From Microcoleus sp. EPA2 (GTDB taxonomy: Bacteria; Cyanobacteriota; Cyanobacteriia; Cyanobacteriales; Microcoleaceae): a stretch of DNA of 34,479 nt. This document shows positions 6,401 through 13,883 of the stretch, in pieces. The DNA lies in assembly GCA_020882975.1 (NCBI GenBank), contig JAHRFD010000043.1, positions 1 through 34,479 on the forward strand, in the 5' to 3' direction. The position numbers and the translations under genes are program-made. The first letter of the stretch is position 1. Each line of letters begins with the position of its first letter. Under the pieces are notes generated by a model. That model was not told where the DNA came from, did no database searches, and saw nothing but the letters and a program-made list of their open reading frames with translations.

Positions 6401-8426
6401 AATTCGTGCCACTCAGATAGACCTCGATGTATTGCGAAGGACTAAATTGGGAACGGACGAGTATTTACTGCCAAACAGCGGGATTATTTATGCCACTCGC
6501 GACGATGCGCTGCCCGATCGTAGTCATCGCCCAGCTATTGTAGGAGGTGGCTTAGATGAAAGCACGAGCGCAACAGTCAGCCCCACAGATTCCCTGCTAG
6601 ATCCTACTCGCAAGCCCAATGGAATTCTACTGGTTAATGGTGAGAAGCTAAGCAGAGATCCAGGCAAATCGACTACTGTGGCTGATGTAGTTAAAGAAAA
6701 GGGGCTAACTTTGGCATCTAATTTGCCAGTTTACATCAAAGGCACATTCAACCCTCACAGTGGAGAAGAGTTTACTGAGGCAGTGGGTGATTGGAGTACA
6801 TTTTACGATCGCAAAAACCTCAATAGTAACTTTGGTTGTCGTCCAAAGGACCCCAGATTAAATGGTAAATGTACAACAGGCGACTCTTGGCGCCCAGCAA
6901 ACATCCTATCTGACTCAGTAAATTTCCTTTCAGCAAATTACCGTTTTGGTTTCCGCAACGAAGGAGATTTTGATTTGAGAAATAATGCTGGTGCTGCTGC
7001 TGTATTGCCTCGCAAAGAGCAAGGATTTTACAGCAACAACTTTGTCACAAACGGACTTTCCAGCGGGGCATTTAATGCCACGAGTGGTCAGTTAGTCAAC
7101 ACAGGAGGCACTGCACTTACTGATAACAACTACGCAGAAAACAGCAATCCTGTTAACAGTTCTTACTTCAACAACTTCGTTACTCCTGTGCAGCGACGGG
7201 GAAATTTCCCAGAGTATGTAATGGAAGTTTGTAACAAAATCCCCGTTTATGCGTGTACTGAAGATGACTGGTTTGTCAATCCTCTAGCCGGGGCACCAGG
7301 CAAGGCAACAAGCACTGTGACTCAAGACTATATCTCACCTGACCCTGCTAACCCTCTTACTACTACTTTTCAAGCTGGATCGACGGTCGATCCCCCACTG
7401 CCACAATTGCAGCGATTCCCCCGCCGTGTTGCTTTTTCAAGAGTTCCTGGTGTTGAGCTAGAGTCCACAACTGCTCCTGAGCCATTAGGGATTAATGGAG
7501 GAAAAGTTGTTAAAGGGGCAGGCACACCAAAGGAAAATTCTCTCTGGTTTGCGACTACAGCAGTGCCTGGGGGTAGTACCGTGACTTACGATTCAAATTT
7601 CCCCTATGTGTTTAATCAAGCCCTAAAAGACGGTACGGGCGCTGACCTACCAGAGTTATCAAAAGTTCCAGGACCAGGAAAAGGCACTCAGCCACTACTA
7701 ATGCCTGTTTTGAATCTGCAAAACGTGACTAAGGCTACTGCTGGCGATCCAAGAGGTGTCGATATTGTTAACAATACCGGATGGATACCAAAGGCTGTAA
7801 GCACAACATTTAATATGGTGCTGGCGTCGAATGATACTCCTTCGCGAGCGATGGGTAACGGCATTGGTGACTTTAACGGGGGGATGCAAAACTTGCCCCG
7901 GTTCTTGGAAAGCTGGAATTCCGGGACTATTGCCACAAAAATCCAGGGTTCCTTTATCCAGTTCGGCCGGAGTGCTTACAGCACCGCGCCCTATATCCCG
8001 ATTCTAGATCCAGGGGCTCCACAGCAAACAGATTCGACTAAGTTGCGGAGTCTTTTTGATTCACCTCCCTCAAATCCGTCGAACCCTGATGCTCCACAGC
8101 CTTACTACAGAACTGATAACGGTTCCTTTGAGATTAATGGTCAGCGGCAAGGTCGGATTCCGTTCTTTAGTCCTCCTGCTCGGGATTGGGGTTATGACGT
8201 GGGCTTGCTATCTCAGCCTCCAGACTTGTTTACCAGAAAGTTTACGACTCCTCCCTCAAAACGAACCCCGGACGAGTATTTCCGGGAAGTATCTGGCAAT
8301 GACATATGGGTGCAAACATTGCTGTGTGCTTTCATTGATGACGCTACGGGGAAAACGCCAGCTATCAATATCAGTAACAAACTGCGCCCAACAGACTCAT
8401 TCTGCAAAACTTATGCAGGTCAGTAA
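3426..8426 (+). CDS. hpsA: Hormogonium polysaccharide secretion protein HpsA
   Basis: A 1666-residue exported or envelope protein required in Nostoc for slime secretion and motility. A basic 48-residue leader is followed by AGFVLPTVTMVL and a hydrophobic stretch (about 50-72), then the family hallmark RSFDRANNARNVRVNQ and ATPAIDRAKAKI. The leader end (Gly49/Phe50) looks like a prepilin-peptidase site, but position +5 is Thr54 rather than Glu, as in GspK/PilX-type minor pilins. The rest is a long extracellular part rich in Asn, Pro, Thr and Gly, with no domain I can name and an isolated C-terminal Cys pair region. AGGAAGG precedes the ATG at good spacing. hpsB starts two bases after the stop, so the two are translated from one mRNA. 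Confidence 0.92.
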   Translation: MYKSKLSKVIVSLLRRVLGVTRSGAKRLMRAMLRSLMAMGRRANLPVAGFVLPTVTMVLLVVILLTVAITLRSFDRANNARNVRVNQQVLAAATPAIDRAKAKIQFVLEQTQGRGTPSDRDLYFPIANPIAGSDSYTFGDEERLIIKYDLNDDKKIDPNLGVNALGFIVEKNESINTAWRYPVDTNNDGNFDTFTLYGIFFRTPARDDDPKSPTLGDFLRERKPLEARTPPLSVGGLKPGCKQGGGTVASLAGDSGWYRIDGKLKKSFFVYTVNVPMTKEDAATNPKYKEFTGTSSISALEYQQDQALIPLANNAVVYENDLDISPGPPINLNGRVFTNSNLLVSGLNNPNSIKLYQVSSPDSCYYEQENSKIVVSGNVVNGWAGNNAPKNPVDIHLFKKSSLPGSGRTSFILGQKAEIKQPTGESATNPSLDVLYNDQAYTERLSLLVAAQMGQPLPGTGLADPDVQPGDPFSVQRKPETQTREQALREYFKQMLRKVPFAEVPLGGDATAGYGLAWSIPAGTPPILGSKDTLRPVDEWSILDPAKTKIQLIADQLEAVDPLKESEEERFLGDRVVVGNNLPAIRWDATKLELTKKPEILSGQKWNKTDPVDPNSPRTRSSQVTKLADLGATERGGFWEGAAAEKPKNPLDGVGGLRVITSAGVYERKNSFLPPPSWLNSAGNPVTGDTDTYDDPTTTSTTEKFPVVWPDSMPMSPLGLGSEVYNNSGGGLFTATNWTKWQSSWSTTLPSATLPSIDPNTRQYAKGDLRMRATAVYHYADNGYDPIALAPGTEPDQTPIACVSSYYDPSTASTARNISTLPADKSGDISLGTPDNQIGSNNGITYGPPGGARPAASTRNTTTGLLSGGDPVLEAQANLVFPDGRFANEPLRKALLLAEEKRTLGDKAAIDSTKCALQILKGEIVPDDTIVPHGAIQEVAFLNAREIKAIDRDDLGTKVNEAFTLTSVTTANEAAQLTGNYNLPLEERQPLEIRATQIDLDVLRRTKLGTDEYLLPNSGIIYATRDDALPDRSHRPAIVGGGLDESTSATVSPTDSLLDPTRKPNGILLVNGEKLSRDPGKSTTVADVVKEKGLTLASNLPVYIKGTFNPHSGEEFTEAVGDWSTFYDRKNLNSNFGCRPKDPRLNGKCTTGDSWRPANILSDSVNFLSANYRFGFRNEGDFDLRNNAGAAAVLPRKEQGFYSNNFVTNGLSSGAFNATSGQLVNTGGTALTDNNYAENSNPVNSSYFNNFVTPVQRRGNFPEYVMEVCNKIPVYACTEDDWFVNPLAGAPGKATSTVTQDYISPDPANPLTTTFQAGSTVDPPLPQLQRFPRRVAFSRVPGVELESTTAPEPLGINGGKVVKGAGTPKENSLWFATTAVPGGSTVTYDSNFPYVFNQALKDGTGADLPELSKVPGPGKGTQPLLMPVLNLQNVTKATAGDPRGVDIVNNTGWIPKAVSTTFNMVLASNDTPSRAMGNGIGDFNGGMQNLPRFLESWNSGTIATKIQGSFIQFGRSAYSTAPYIPILDPGAPQQTDSTKLRSLFDSPPSNPSNPDAPQPYYRTDNGSFEINGQRQGRIPFFSPPARDWGYDVGLLSQPPDLFTRKFTTPPSKRTPDEYFREVSGNDIWVQTLLCAFIDDATGKTPAINISNKLRPTDSFCKTYAGQ

Positions 8427-8428
8427 TC

Positions 8429-9181
8429 ATGAATAAACTACCCACAGACAACAATTACTCGGAACCTTTGTTATTTAAGAGCGCAGAAGTAGAAACAAAA
8501 TTCAGCACCCCCCAGGCTGAGACTAAATCTAGCAGTAGTTCCGAAAAATCAAAGCGACAAGATGCCGGCTATACGATTATCGAGTCGTTGGTAGCAATGA
8601 TTGTAGTTTCGGTGCTGATGATTGCGATCGCCCCGGTGATGGCCTTCTCAGTAGCAACTCGCGTCCAAGCGCGGCGGACGGAACTAGCTGCGATGGCGGG
8701 GAGAGCTTACATTGACGGTTTGCGAGCGGGATCTATTAAGTTTAATGACCCCAACAACAAGGGGTTTCCCGCTAAATCCGCCGACTTGGCTAAGCAACAA
8801 GCTCCGACAAGTAAAGACAACTTATACTGCGTTGACATGGATGGAAAAGGTTGTGAAATCAGCAGCACTAAAGACTTTTACGTTCAGGGAGCTTGGCTAA
8901 ATAAAGATAATATTACTAGCGGCGATCCCACATCAAAAGGGTATCAGCTATTAGTTCGTGTTTACAGGGCTGATTCCTTTGCTCCCGGCGTAAAATTGAA
9001 AAATCCCTCAGATACGCCAACAAAGCAATCTATTGTGGGTTCTGGTTTGGGTGACAAAACAATGCCAGTAGTAGAAATGGTTGCTGAGATTCCCGCCCTA
9101 GGAGACACACCTGACAAGTTAGAGGCTTACAAGTCACTGTGCATTCGTCTGCAAGGCGATAGTACAAAGTGTAAATATTAA
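8429..9181 (+). CDS. hpsB: Pseudopilin HpsB (PilV/GspI-like)
   Basis: A 250-residue pseudopilin of the hps slime-secretion system. A long polar leader of 47 residues ends in DAG, followed by YTIIESLVAMIVVSVLMIAI: Gly47/Tyr48 is the prepilin-peptidase site and Glu52 is the canonical Glu+5 used in assembly. The segment APVMAFSVATRVQARR then leads into the globular part, which ends in a small domain with cysteines near the C-terminus (SLCIRLQGDSTKCKY). It begins two bases after hpsA and 57 bp before hpsC. In helix pattern and size it resembles PilV/GspI-type minor pilins. Function is inferred from HpsB of Nostoc. Confidence 0.9.
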   Translation: MNKLPTDNNYSEPLLFKSAEVETKFSTPQAETKSSSSSEKSKRQDAGYTIIESLVAMIVVSVLMIAIAPVMAFSVATRVQARRTELAAMAGRAYIDGLRAGSIKFNDPNNKGFPAKSADLAKQQAPTSKDNLYCVDMDGKGCEISSTKDFYVQGAWLNKDNITSGDPTSKGYQLLVRVYRADSFAPGVKLKNPSDTPTKQSIVGSGLGDKTMPVVEMVAEIPALGDTPDKLEAYKSLCIRLQGDSTKCKY

Positions 9182-9238
9182 ATTCCTTGTTATTCAATTA
9201 AAATAGATGCCCATAAATTAGCAAAGGAAGAACTCAAA

Positions 9239-10288
9239 ATGAAAAATTTACTCAGGTTGCTTGTGAGAACTCAAAGCCAGCGAAACCTCTCTCAGGCTAA
9301 AACCGAAAAAGGAATGACTCTGGTAGAGTTATTAGTTGGAGCAATCATGGCATTTCTCATCATCACGCCCATGCTCGGTTTTGTAGTCGATATGCTGAAC
9401 ACCGACAGAAGGGAACAAGTCAAGTCAAACACCGAGCAAGACCTTCAGGCAGCCGTTGATTTCATCGCCCAAGATTTGAGCCAAGCTATTTATATTTACG
9501 ATGGCAAAGGAATCACCGATATCAAACCTCAACTCCCTCCAAACGATATAAGTAAAATTCCGATTCTAGTATTCTGGAAGCGGCAACGGATTAAAGATGC
9601 AGTTCCTATTAACCGCGAGGTTTTTAAGAATGTAAAACCCAAGGATTGCAATAGTAACTTAGATAAATGCAACGACACCGATGTACTGTCATTAGTTGCC
9701 TACTATCAAATTAAAGACAATGAAGCTACCTGGTGTCAGCCTTCTGGAGGCACTTGTCCTACTCGAATTGCCCGTTATGAAATTAGGGATGGAGTAAGAA
9801 ACCCTGACGCGACAGATCCTACAGATCCTTATTACAAAAGCGATAATACTGAGACAATACTATCTCAACGAAAAGATGTAGCTTTTAATCCAGAGTTTGA
9901 CTTGAGTAAGCCCACAGAAAAACTTACATTTGTTGACAAACTTACAGACAAAACATCTGGAGCAACAAAGCAGGAAGTTTTAGTTAATTACATCGATCAT
10001 AGTCCAGGGCCAGCAGTCCAAAACGATGAATGCCAGACTGCTCTTGGTAATCCTACCGACCAAAGAACTGCAATACCAATCGGAGAAGCAACGCTAAGAA
10101 TACCCTCGCCAGACGGAGTAAATAGCTTCTATGCTTGTGTTGATACAGAGAAAAACATAGCCAGAGTCACAATCAGAGGAAATAGCCTCCGTCGCCTTCA
10201 AACTGATGCTAATTATGATGCCAACAAATCGGCATTTTTCCCAACAGCAAGCGTGCAAGTACAAGGTCTCGGTGCGCGAGGAAAATAA
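9239..10288 (+). CDS. hpsC: Pseudopilin HpsC (PilW/GspJ-like)
   Basis: A 349-residue pseudopilin. The leader ends at Gly25; the mature N-terminus is MTLVELLVGAIMAFLIITPM with Glu30 at +5. The segment TEQDLQAAVDFIAQDLSQAIYIYD follows, as in PilW/GspJ-type minor pilins, then a large Cys-containing globular domain (pairs such as DCNSNLDKCND and CQPSGGTC). AAGGAAG lies about 10 bases before the ATG. It is the third gene of the hps operon, 57 bp after hpsB and 58 bp before the next pseudopilin. In Nostoc hpsB-D encode pseudopilins needed for polysaccharide secretion in hormogonia. Confidence 0.9.
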   Translation: MKNLLRLLVRTQSQRNLSQAKTEKGMTLVELLVGAIMAFLIITPMLGFVVDMLNTDRREQVKSNTEQDLQAAVDFIAQDLSQAIYIYDGKGITDIKPQLPPNDISKIPILVFWKRQRIKDAVPINREVFKNVKPKDCNSNLDKCNDTDVLSLVAYYQIKDNEATWCQPSGGTCPTRIARYEIRDGVRNPDATDPTDPYYKSDNTETILSQRKDVAFNPEFDLSKPTEKLTFVDKLTDKTSGATKQEVLVNYIDHSPGPAVQNDECQTALGNPTDQRTAIPIGEATLRIPSPDGVNSFYACVDTEKNIARVTIRGNSLRRLQTDANYDANKSAFFPTASVQVQGLGARGK

Positions 10289-10346
10289 GTGATTGATGAA
10301 ACATATTTAAGAATCGCATATATAGCACATAAAACAGGAAAACAAC

Positions 10347-10958
10347 ATGAAAATTCCAATTTTATTCAAATTTTTGCATATTTATAACACCCAAAAAATC
10401 GGCAATTTCCCACATACTAAACCGAGAAAAGGCGATGAGGGTTTCACCCTTCTAGAAGTCCTGGTAATCGCCCTGATCCTAGGTATCCTCAGTTCCATCG
10501 CCGCTCCCGGTTGGCTGGCTTTCATCAACAATCAAAGGGTGCGCACAGTCAACGATCGCGTTTTGCAAACCTTGCGAAGTGCACAAAGCGAAGCAAAGCG
10601 AAGTAAGCGGGATATCACAGTTACATTTAATTCTACTCCGGCTACTGCCCCGCCAACAGTGACGATTAACCCGCCACTACCTACGGGTGGTAGTACCCAG
10701 ACGTTAAATGCTGGAGGCGAAATCAAACCGGGCACTATTTTACTTTCAAGTCAAGCTAATGGAGCTACCACCCAATCAATTACCTTTGATTATCAAGGAA
10801 ATATCACAAGCCCATCAATAAACAGTCAAACACCACGAAAAATAACTGATGGCTTTTCTGTCACAGTTCAACCTACTGGTGGCGGTGCGAAAAAGTGTGT
10901 AATTGTTCAAACCATTTTAGGAGCAATGATAACTGAAGAAGGGTCTAATTGCCCCTAG
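10347..10958 (+). CDS. GspH/FimT-like pseudopilin (HpsD-like)
   Basis: A 203-residue minor pseudopilin. A 32-residue leader ends DEG, then FTLLEVLVIALILGILSSIA with Glu37 at +5. The motif APGWLAFINNQRVRTVNDRV and the SAQSEAKRSKRDITVTF strand are typical of GspH/FimT, and a probable disulfide closes the C-terminus (KKCVIVQTIL ... SNCP). As fourth gene of the hps cluster it matches the position of hpsD in Nostoc, but I cannot align it, so no symbol is given. Downstream comes the 918-bp repeat block. Confidence 0.85.
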   Translation: MKIPILFKFLHIYNTQKIGNFPHTKPRKGDEGFTLLEVLVIALILGILSSIAAPGWLAFINNQRVRTVNDRVLQTLRSAQSEAKRSKRDITVTFNSTPATAPPTVTINPPLPTGGSTQTLNAGGEIKPGTILLSSQANGATTQSITFDYQGNITSPSINSQTPRKITDGFSVTVQPTGGGAKKCVIVQTILGAMITEEGSNCP

Positions 10959-11248
10959 TCTGGCAGATATTTTTTAATCTCTAACATCAATTCCGCGTCA
11001 CTCCTGAATTGTTAAGATATTTTAAATTAAATTAATTCGTATTTCGACTCAAATTATATAACAACCATCAAGGCGCTTTGTCTTAACGTCCTAATTCTTG
11101 TCCCCCCCCTTGGCAAGGGGGGGCTAGGGGGGGTCGAAGAATGTTGCACGATTTTAGAGAAATCCTATTACTAGAGCGCTCCAGCACACGCAGAGAGACA
11201 ACAGAGAGATGAATACAAGACCATGAAGAGGGGATTTGATATCCAAGG

Positions 11249-11343
11249 TATAGCAACCGCCAAGGCGCTTTGGTGATTGAACCCTTCGACTCCGCTCAGG
11301 GAACGATCGCATTTATGCCTTAACCACCTTGGCGGTTGCTATA
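11249..11343. mobile_element. Miniature element with 17-bp terminal inverted repeats
   Basis: TATAGCAACCGCCAAGG (11249-11265) and its exact reverse complement (11327-11343) enclose 61 bp including CCCTTCGACTCCGCTCAGGG. The ends read TA...TA. At 11056-11085 the sequence TATAACAACCATCAAGGCGC repeats the left end with few changes, suggesting a decayed second copy. No protein is encoded, so it would be a non-autonomous MITE. Confidence 0.6.
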
Positions 11344-11377
11344 ATATCAGATTGCTGGCAAGACTATTAAATCTAGA

Positions 11378-11608
11378 TCCCCCCTAGCCCCCCTTAAGAA
11401 GGGGGGGATAAGAGTACGATCTTTCGTCCCCCTTCTCCCATCCCCCCTTCCCCCCTAGGGGGGGGCTAGGGCGTGTTTTCTTGCCTGATCCATCAGAGCC
11501 CGATCCCCCTCGCATCCCCCTTAAGAAGGGGGACTTTGAGCTTCTTTCTCCCCCCTTTTTAAGGGGGGTTGGGGGGGATCTCCGGGGAGAGAAAACACGC
11601 CCTAGGGG
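11378..11608. repeat. Nested C/G-rich palindromic repeats
   Basis: The 80-bp element at 11502-11581 starts GATCCCCCT and ends GGGGGGATCT; its twin is at 19191-19270, also 80 bp. It lies inside a larger inverted repeat whose arms, CTAGGGCGTGTTTTCT (11466-11481) and AGAAAACACGCCCTAG (11589-11604), are exact complements. A further palindrome, CCCCCCTTAAGAAGGGGGGG, precedes it at 11390-11409. Confidence 0.8.
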
Positions 11609-11610
11609 CA

Positions 11611-11676
11611 GGCCTGTTTCATTCTGGTGACAAATCATGGTTTTGTAGGGGTAGTGGATGGTGCGTGCCTACCCTC
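11611..11676 (+). repeat. Dispersed GTTTCATTC/GTAGGGGTAG element, copy B
   Basis: CCTGTTTCATTCTGG, then GGTTTTGTAGGGGTAGTGGA and GTGCCTACCC-like end. It matches the copies at 1738 and 31104 with changes in the loop. Confidence 0.7.
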
Positions 11677-11876
11677 TTATACTCAGCTTCGATAAATCGC
11701 GGAGGATGCCAAATGCGATCGATATTTCACAAACACGCTACACATCGAAAGTGCGATCGTACCTTTCCTTAAATTTCCGTAAATACCGATCTATACATAC
11801 ATCAAATTCAGCAATTAATATAAACCTAATTGAATTAGATAACTTTTTTTTTCACGCCATTTAGGAGTGCATCTAA

Positions 11877-12494
11877 ATGTCAATTCATAAAAGTTTCACA
11901 AGCAGAGCAACTGCCTCTGCTGCGGGTTTTACAGTGGTTGAATTACTAACCATAGTATTAATTTTAGGCATAGTCAGCGCAGTTAGCGCTCCCGCTTGGC
12001 AAATGTTCATCAACCACTACCGCATCAAAACATCAGTCGATCGCGCTTATCAGGCCATGGTAACAGCCCGCAGCAACGCCAAATGTGATAAAATTGCATG
12101 GCAAGCCAGCTTCAAACAAGTAGGAAACATCGTACAAATAGCCATTCACAAATCCGATACTCCCCCAGCCACAGTACCCCCAGGGGAATGGAAAAGTTTA
12201 GAACCAGATATTCAGATAAATCCAAATGAAACAACATTTGTTTTGTTCAATGAGCAAAATGAATATGACAAAGATGGAGCTATTCGACGAGCCATGTTCA
12301 ATTTCCAAGGTTGCCCGGTGTATAAAAGCACTGACGACTGTGGCTTAACCAGTATTCGAGCAAAAGGAACCTTTACATTATCTCATCCTAATCTTCCCAA
12401 GGGCGATCGATGTGTGATTATCTCCACAATTTTAGGACATAAACGCATCGCCCAAAGACAAAAAACAGCTCAAGATGACAGATATTGTTACTGA
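11877..12494 (+). CDS. Second GspH/FimT-like pseudopilin
   Basis: A 205-residue minor pseudopilin paralogous to the one at 10347. A short 17-residue leader ends in AAG, followed by FTVVELLTIVLILGIVSAVS with Glu22 at +5. The shared landmarks are SAPAWQMFINHYRIKTSVDR and a C-terminal Cys pair (RCVIISTIL ... DDRYCY). An extra Cys pair (GCPVYKSTDDCG) sits at about residues 150-160. TTAGGAG lies about 10 bases before the ATG. It probably belongs to the hps pseudopilus as an alternative or additional GspH subunit; the repeat-rich spacer suggests its own promoter, but none is clear. Confidence 0.85.
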   Translation: MSIHKSFTSRATASAAGFTVVELLTIVLILGIVSAVSAPAWQMFINHYRIKTSVDRAYQAMVTARSNAKCDKIAWQASFKQVGNIVQIAIHKSDTPPATVPPGEWKSLEPDIQINPNETTFVLFNEQNEYDKDGAIRRAMFNFQGCPVYKSTDDCGLTSIRAKGTFTLSHPNLPKGDRCVIISTILGHKRIAQRQKTAQDDRYCY

Positions 12495-12686
12495 GACTGT
12501 TACTGAGGCTGACGGTTGAATCCTGAAAGCGCGATGGAAAATTTGGGGATAGGAACTCCGGTGTCTGAAAGCTCAAAATACTGGAGTTTTTAGGCGATCT
12601 TTTGCCACAATTCCATACATTTTATACATTTTGTACATTCACCGATAAAATTGTAAGTATTCAGAACCGTTTTGAGCCTGGTACTT

Positions 12687-13565
12687 ATGCTGACATCAAC
12701 TAGCGAATTGCTGGAAACAGCCCGGAGAAATGCTTATGCGATCGGGGCTTTTAATGTTTATAACCTCGAAGGAGTTAAAGCCGTGATTGATGCAGCCGAA
12801 GCGCTTCAAAGTCCGGCCATGCTTCAACTTCACCCCAGCGCCCTCAAATACGGAAAATCGCCTTTAGTCGCCCTTTGCATGGAAGCAGCCCGCAAATCCT
12901 CGGTACCCATCGCCGTACATTTAGATCACAGTACCTCAGAAAAAGACATCCATCTAGCCCTAGCCGCTGGTATCAAATCAATTATGGCAGATGGTTCTCC
13001 TTTACCCTACGAAAAAAACTTGAGTTTTACCCGCGAAATGACTCTATTATCCCACGCTAACGGCGCGGTAGTTGAGGCAGAAATTGGCAGAATTAGCGGC
13101 ACGGAAGATGGTTTGACTATTGAAGCAAAAGCTGCAAAAATGACCGACCCCTTACAAGCAGTTGAGTTTATTCAAGCAACTAAAGTGGATTTTTTGGCGG
13201 TAACAATTGGTAATGTTCATGGTCAATATTTGAGCGAACCAAAACTCGATTTTCCCCGGTTGGCAAAAATCCGGGCTTTGGTTTCTGTGCCCTTAGTGCT
13301 GCATGGTGCTAGCGGTTTACCCGAATCAATGATTAGTGAATCTATTAAATTAGGTGTATCTAAATTCAATGTCAACACCGAAGTTCGGGAAGCTTATATG
13401 GAGGTGTTGAAAACTAGCAGTTCTTTGTCAGATCCTGATTTGCTGGAAGTGATGACAAAGGCGATCGATGCCATGCGATCGGTAGTTGCAGGCAAACTCA
13501 AGCTTTTCGGTTCCGCAAACAAAGCCTACTTGCACCAATCTCCCTATGCAGAAACATTCAAATAA
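12687..13565 (+). CDS. Class II (zinc) ketose-bisphosphate aldolase family protein
   Basis: A 292-residue TIM-barrel aldolase. The catalytic Asp80 and zinc ligand His81 are in AVHLDHS, a second zinc His178 in GNVHG, a third His206 in LHGASG, and the phosphate-binding NVNTE begins at Asn228. The family cleaves fructose- or tagatose-1,6-bisphosphate into two trioses. The length is nearer to GatY/KbaY-type tagatose-bisphosphate aldolases than to the roughly 360-residue cyanobacterial Calvin-cycle FbaA, so its substrate is open. The frame reaches back to a TTG at 12672; I chose the ATG at 12687, which begins MLTSTSELLETARRN as in the family. The gene stands alone, 190 bp after the pseudopilin. 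Confidence 0.88.
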   Translation: MLTSTSELLETARRNAYAIGAFNVYNLEGVKAVIDAAEALQSPAMLQLHPSALKYGKSPLVALCMEAARKSSVPIAVHLDHSTSEKDIHLALAAGIKSIMADGSPLPYEKNLSFTREMTLLSHANGAVVEAEIGRISGTEDGLTIEAKAAKMTDPLQAVEFIQATKVDFLAVTIGNVHGQYLSEPKLDFPRLAKIRALVSVPLVLHGASGLPESMISESIKLGVSKFNVNTEVREAYMEVLKTSSSLSDPDLLEVMTKAIDAMRSVVAGKLKLFGSANKAYLHQSPYAETFK

Positions 13566-13651
13566 CAGCAGAGTCGAAATTTGAGAAATGACTGCATTTG
13601 TGCTAACATCACTTTACTACCCATAGAGATATCATCAAAAGTTTCTCAAAC

Positions 13652-13788
13652 TCTTCGGAAGCATCCCGATGTTGCATAGGCTGTACCATGACCGCAGACA
13701 ATTTATTAGTAATAACCAGAGATTTACAGCCGTCATGCTACAGCCCCTAGGAATATATTTGCCAAACACAGATGCACCCAACTCTTCT
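13652..13788 (+). repeat. Structured dispersed element upstream of tex (copy 1)
   Basis: It runs from TTCGGAAGCATCCCGATGTT to CAGATGCACCCAACTCTTC. Inside, GGCTGTACCATGACCGC and GCCGTCATGCTACAGCC form a 17-bp stem with two mismatches around the conserved loop (AGACAATTTATTAGT ... AGAGATTTACA). The second copy lies at 16153-16288. It fills much of the 318-bp gap before tex; no gene is seen there. Confidence 0.8.
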
Positions 13789-13883
13789 TAATCTCTTCTC
13801 CTCTGGGGTTAATTTTTGTGATTAATCCCCGCCACTCCTAAATAATTACTTAATCGCCAGCAATTGACCATAAAATCTGCACT

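Larger units (their letters stand above)
10959..11876. other. Repeat-filled spacer between two pseudopilin genes
   Basis: 918 bp without a credible gene. In order it holds a relic of a terminal inverted repeat (11056-11085), a C/G palindrome (11101-11136), a 95-bp element with 17-bp terminal repeats (11249-11343), nested C/G-rich palindromes (11378-11608), copy B of the GTTTCATTC element (11611-11676) and about 200 bp of A/T-rich leader for the next gene. Open frames here are made by the repeats. hpsD-like and the next pseudopilin were perhaps adjacent before the repeats accumulated. Confidence 0.7.

Noticed and set aside
8056..8436. 126-codon frame overlapping the hpsA 3' end
   Set aside because: It is out of frame within the conserved C-terminus of HpsA, without a ribosome site.
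11384..11638. 84-codon minus-strand frame in the C/G-rich block
   Set aside because: It consists of translated palindromes rich in Pro, Gly and Lys; the same pattern arises wherever these elements occur.
12672..12686. TTG start giving five extra residues on the class II aldolase
   Set aside because: The ATG at 12687 fits family N-termini and needs no rare start codon.
13566..13883. Possible small RNA gene in the gap before tex
   Set aside because: The hairpin belongs to a dispersed element with a second copy after tex; no promoter and T-run pair supports a dedicated RNA gene.
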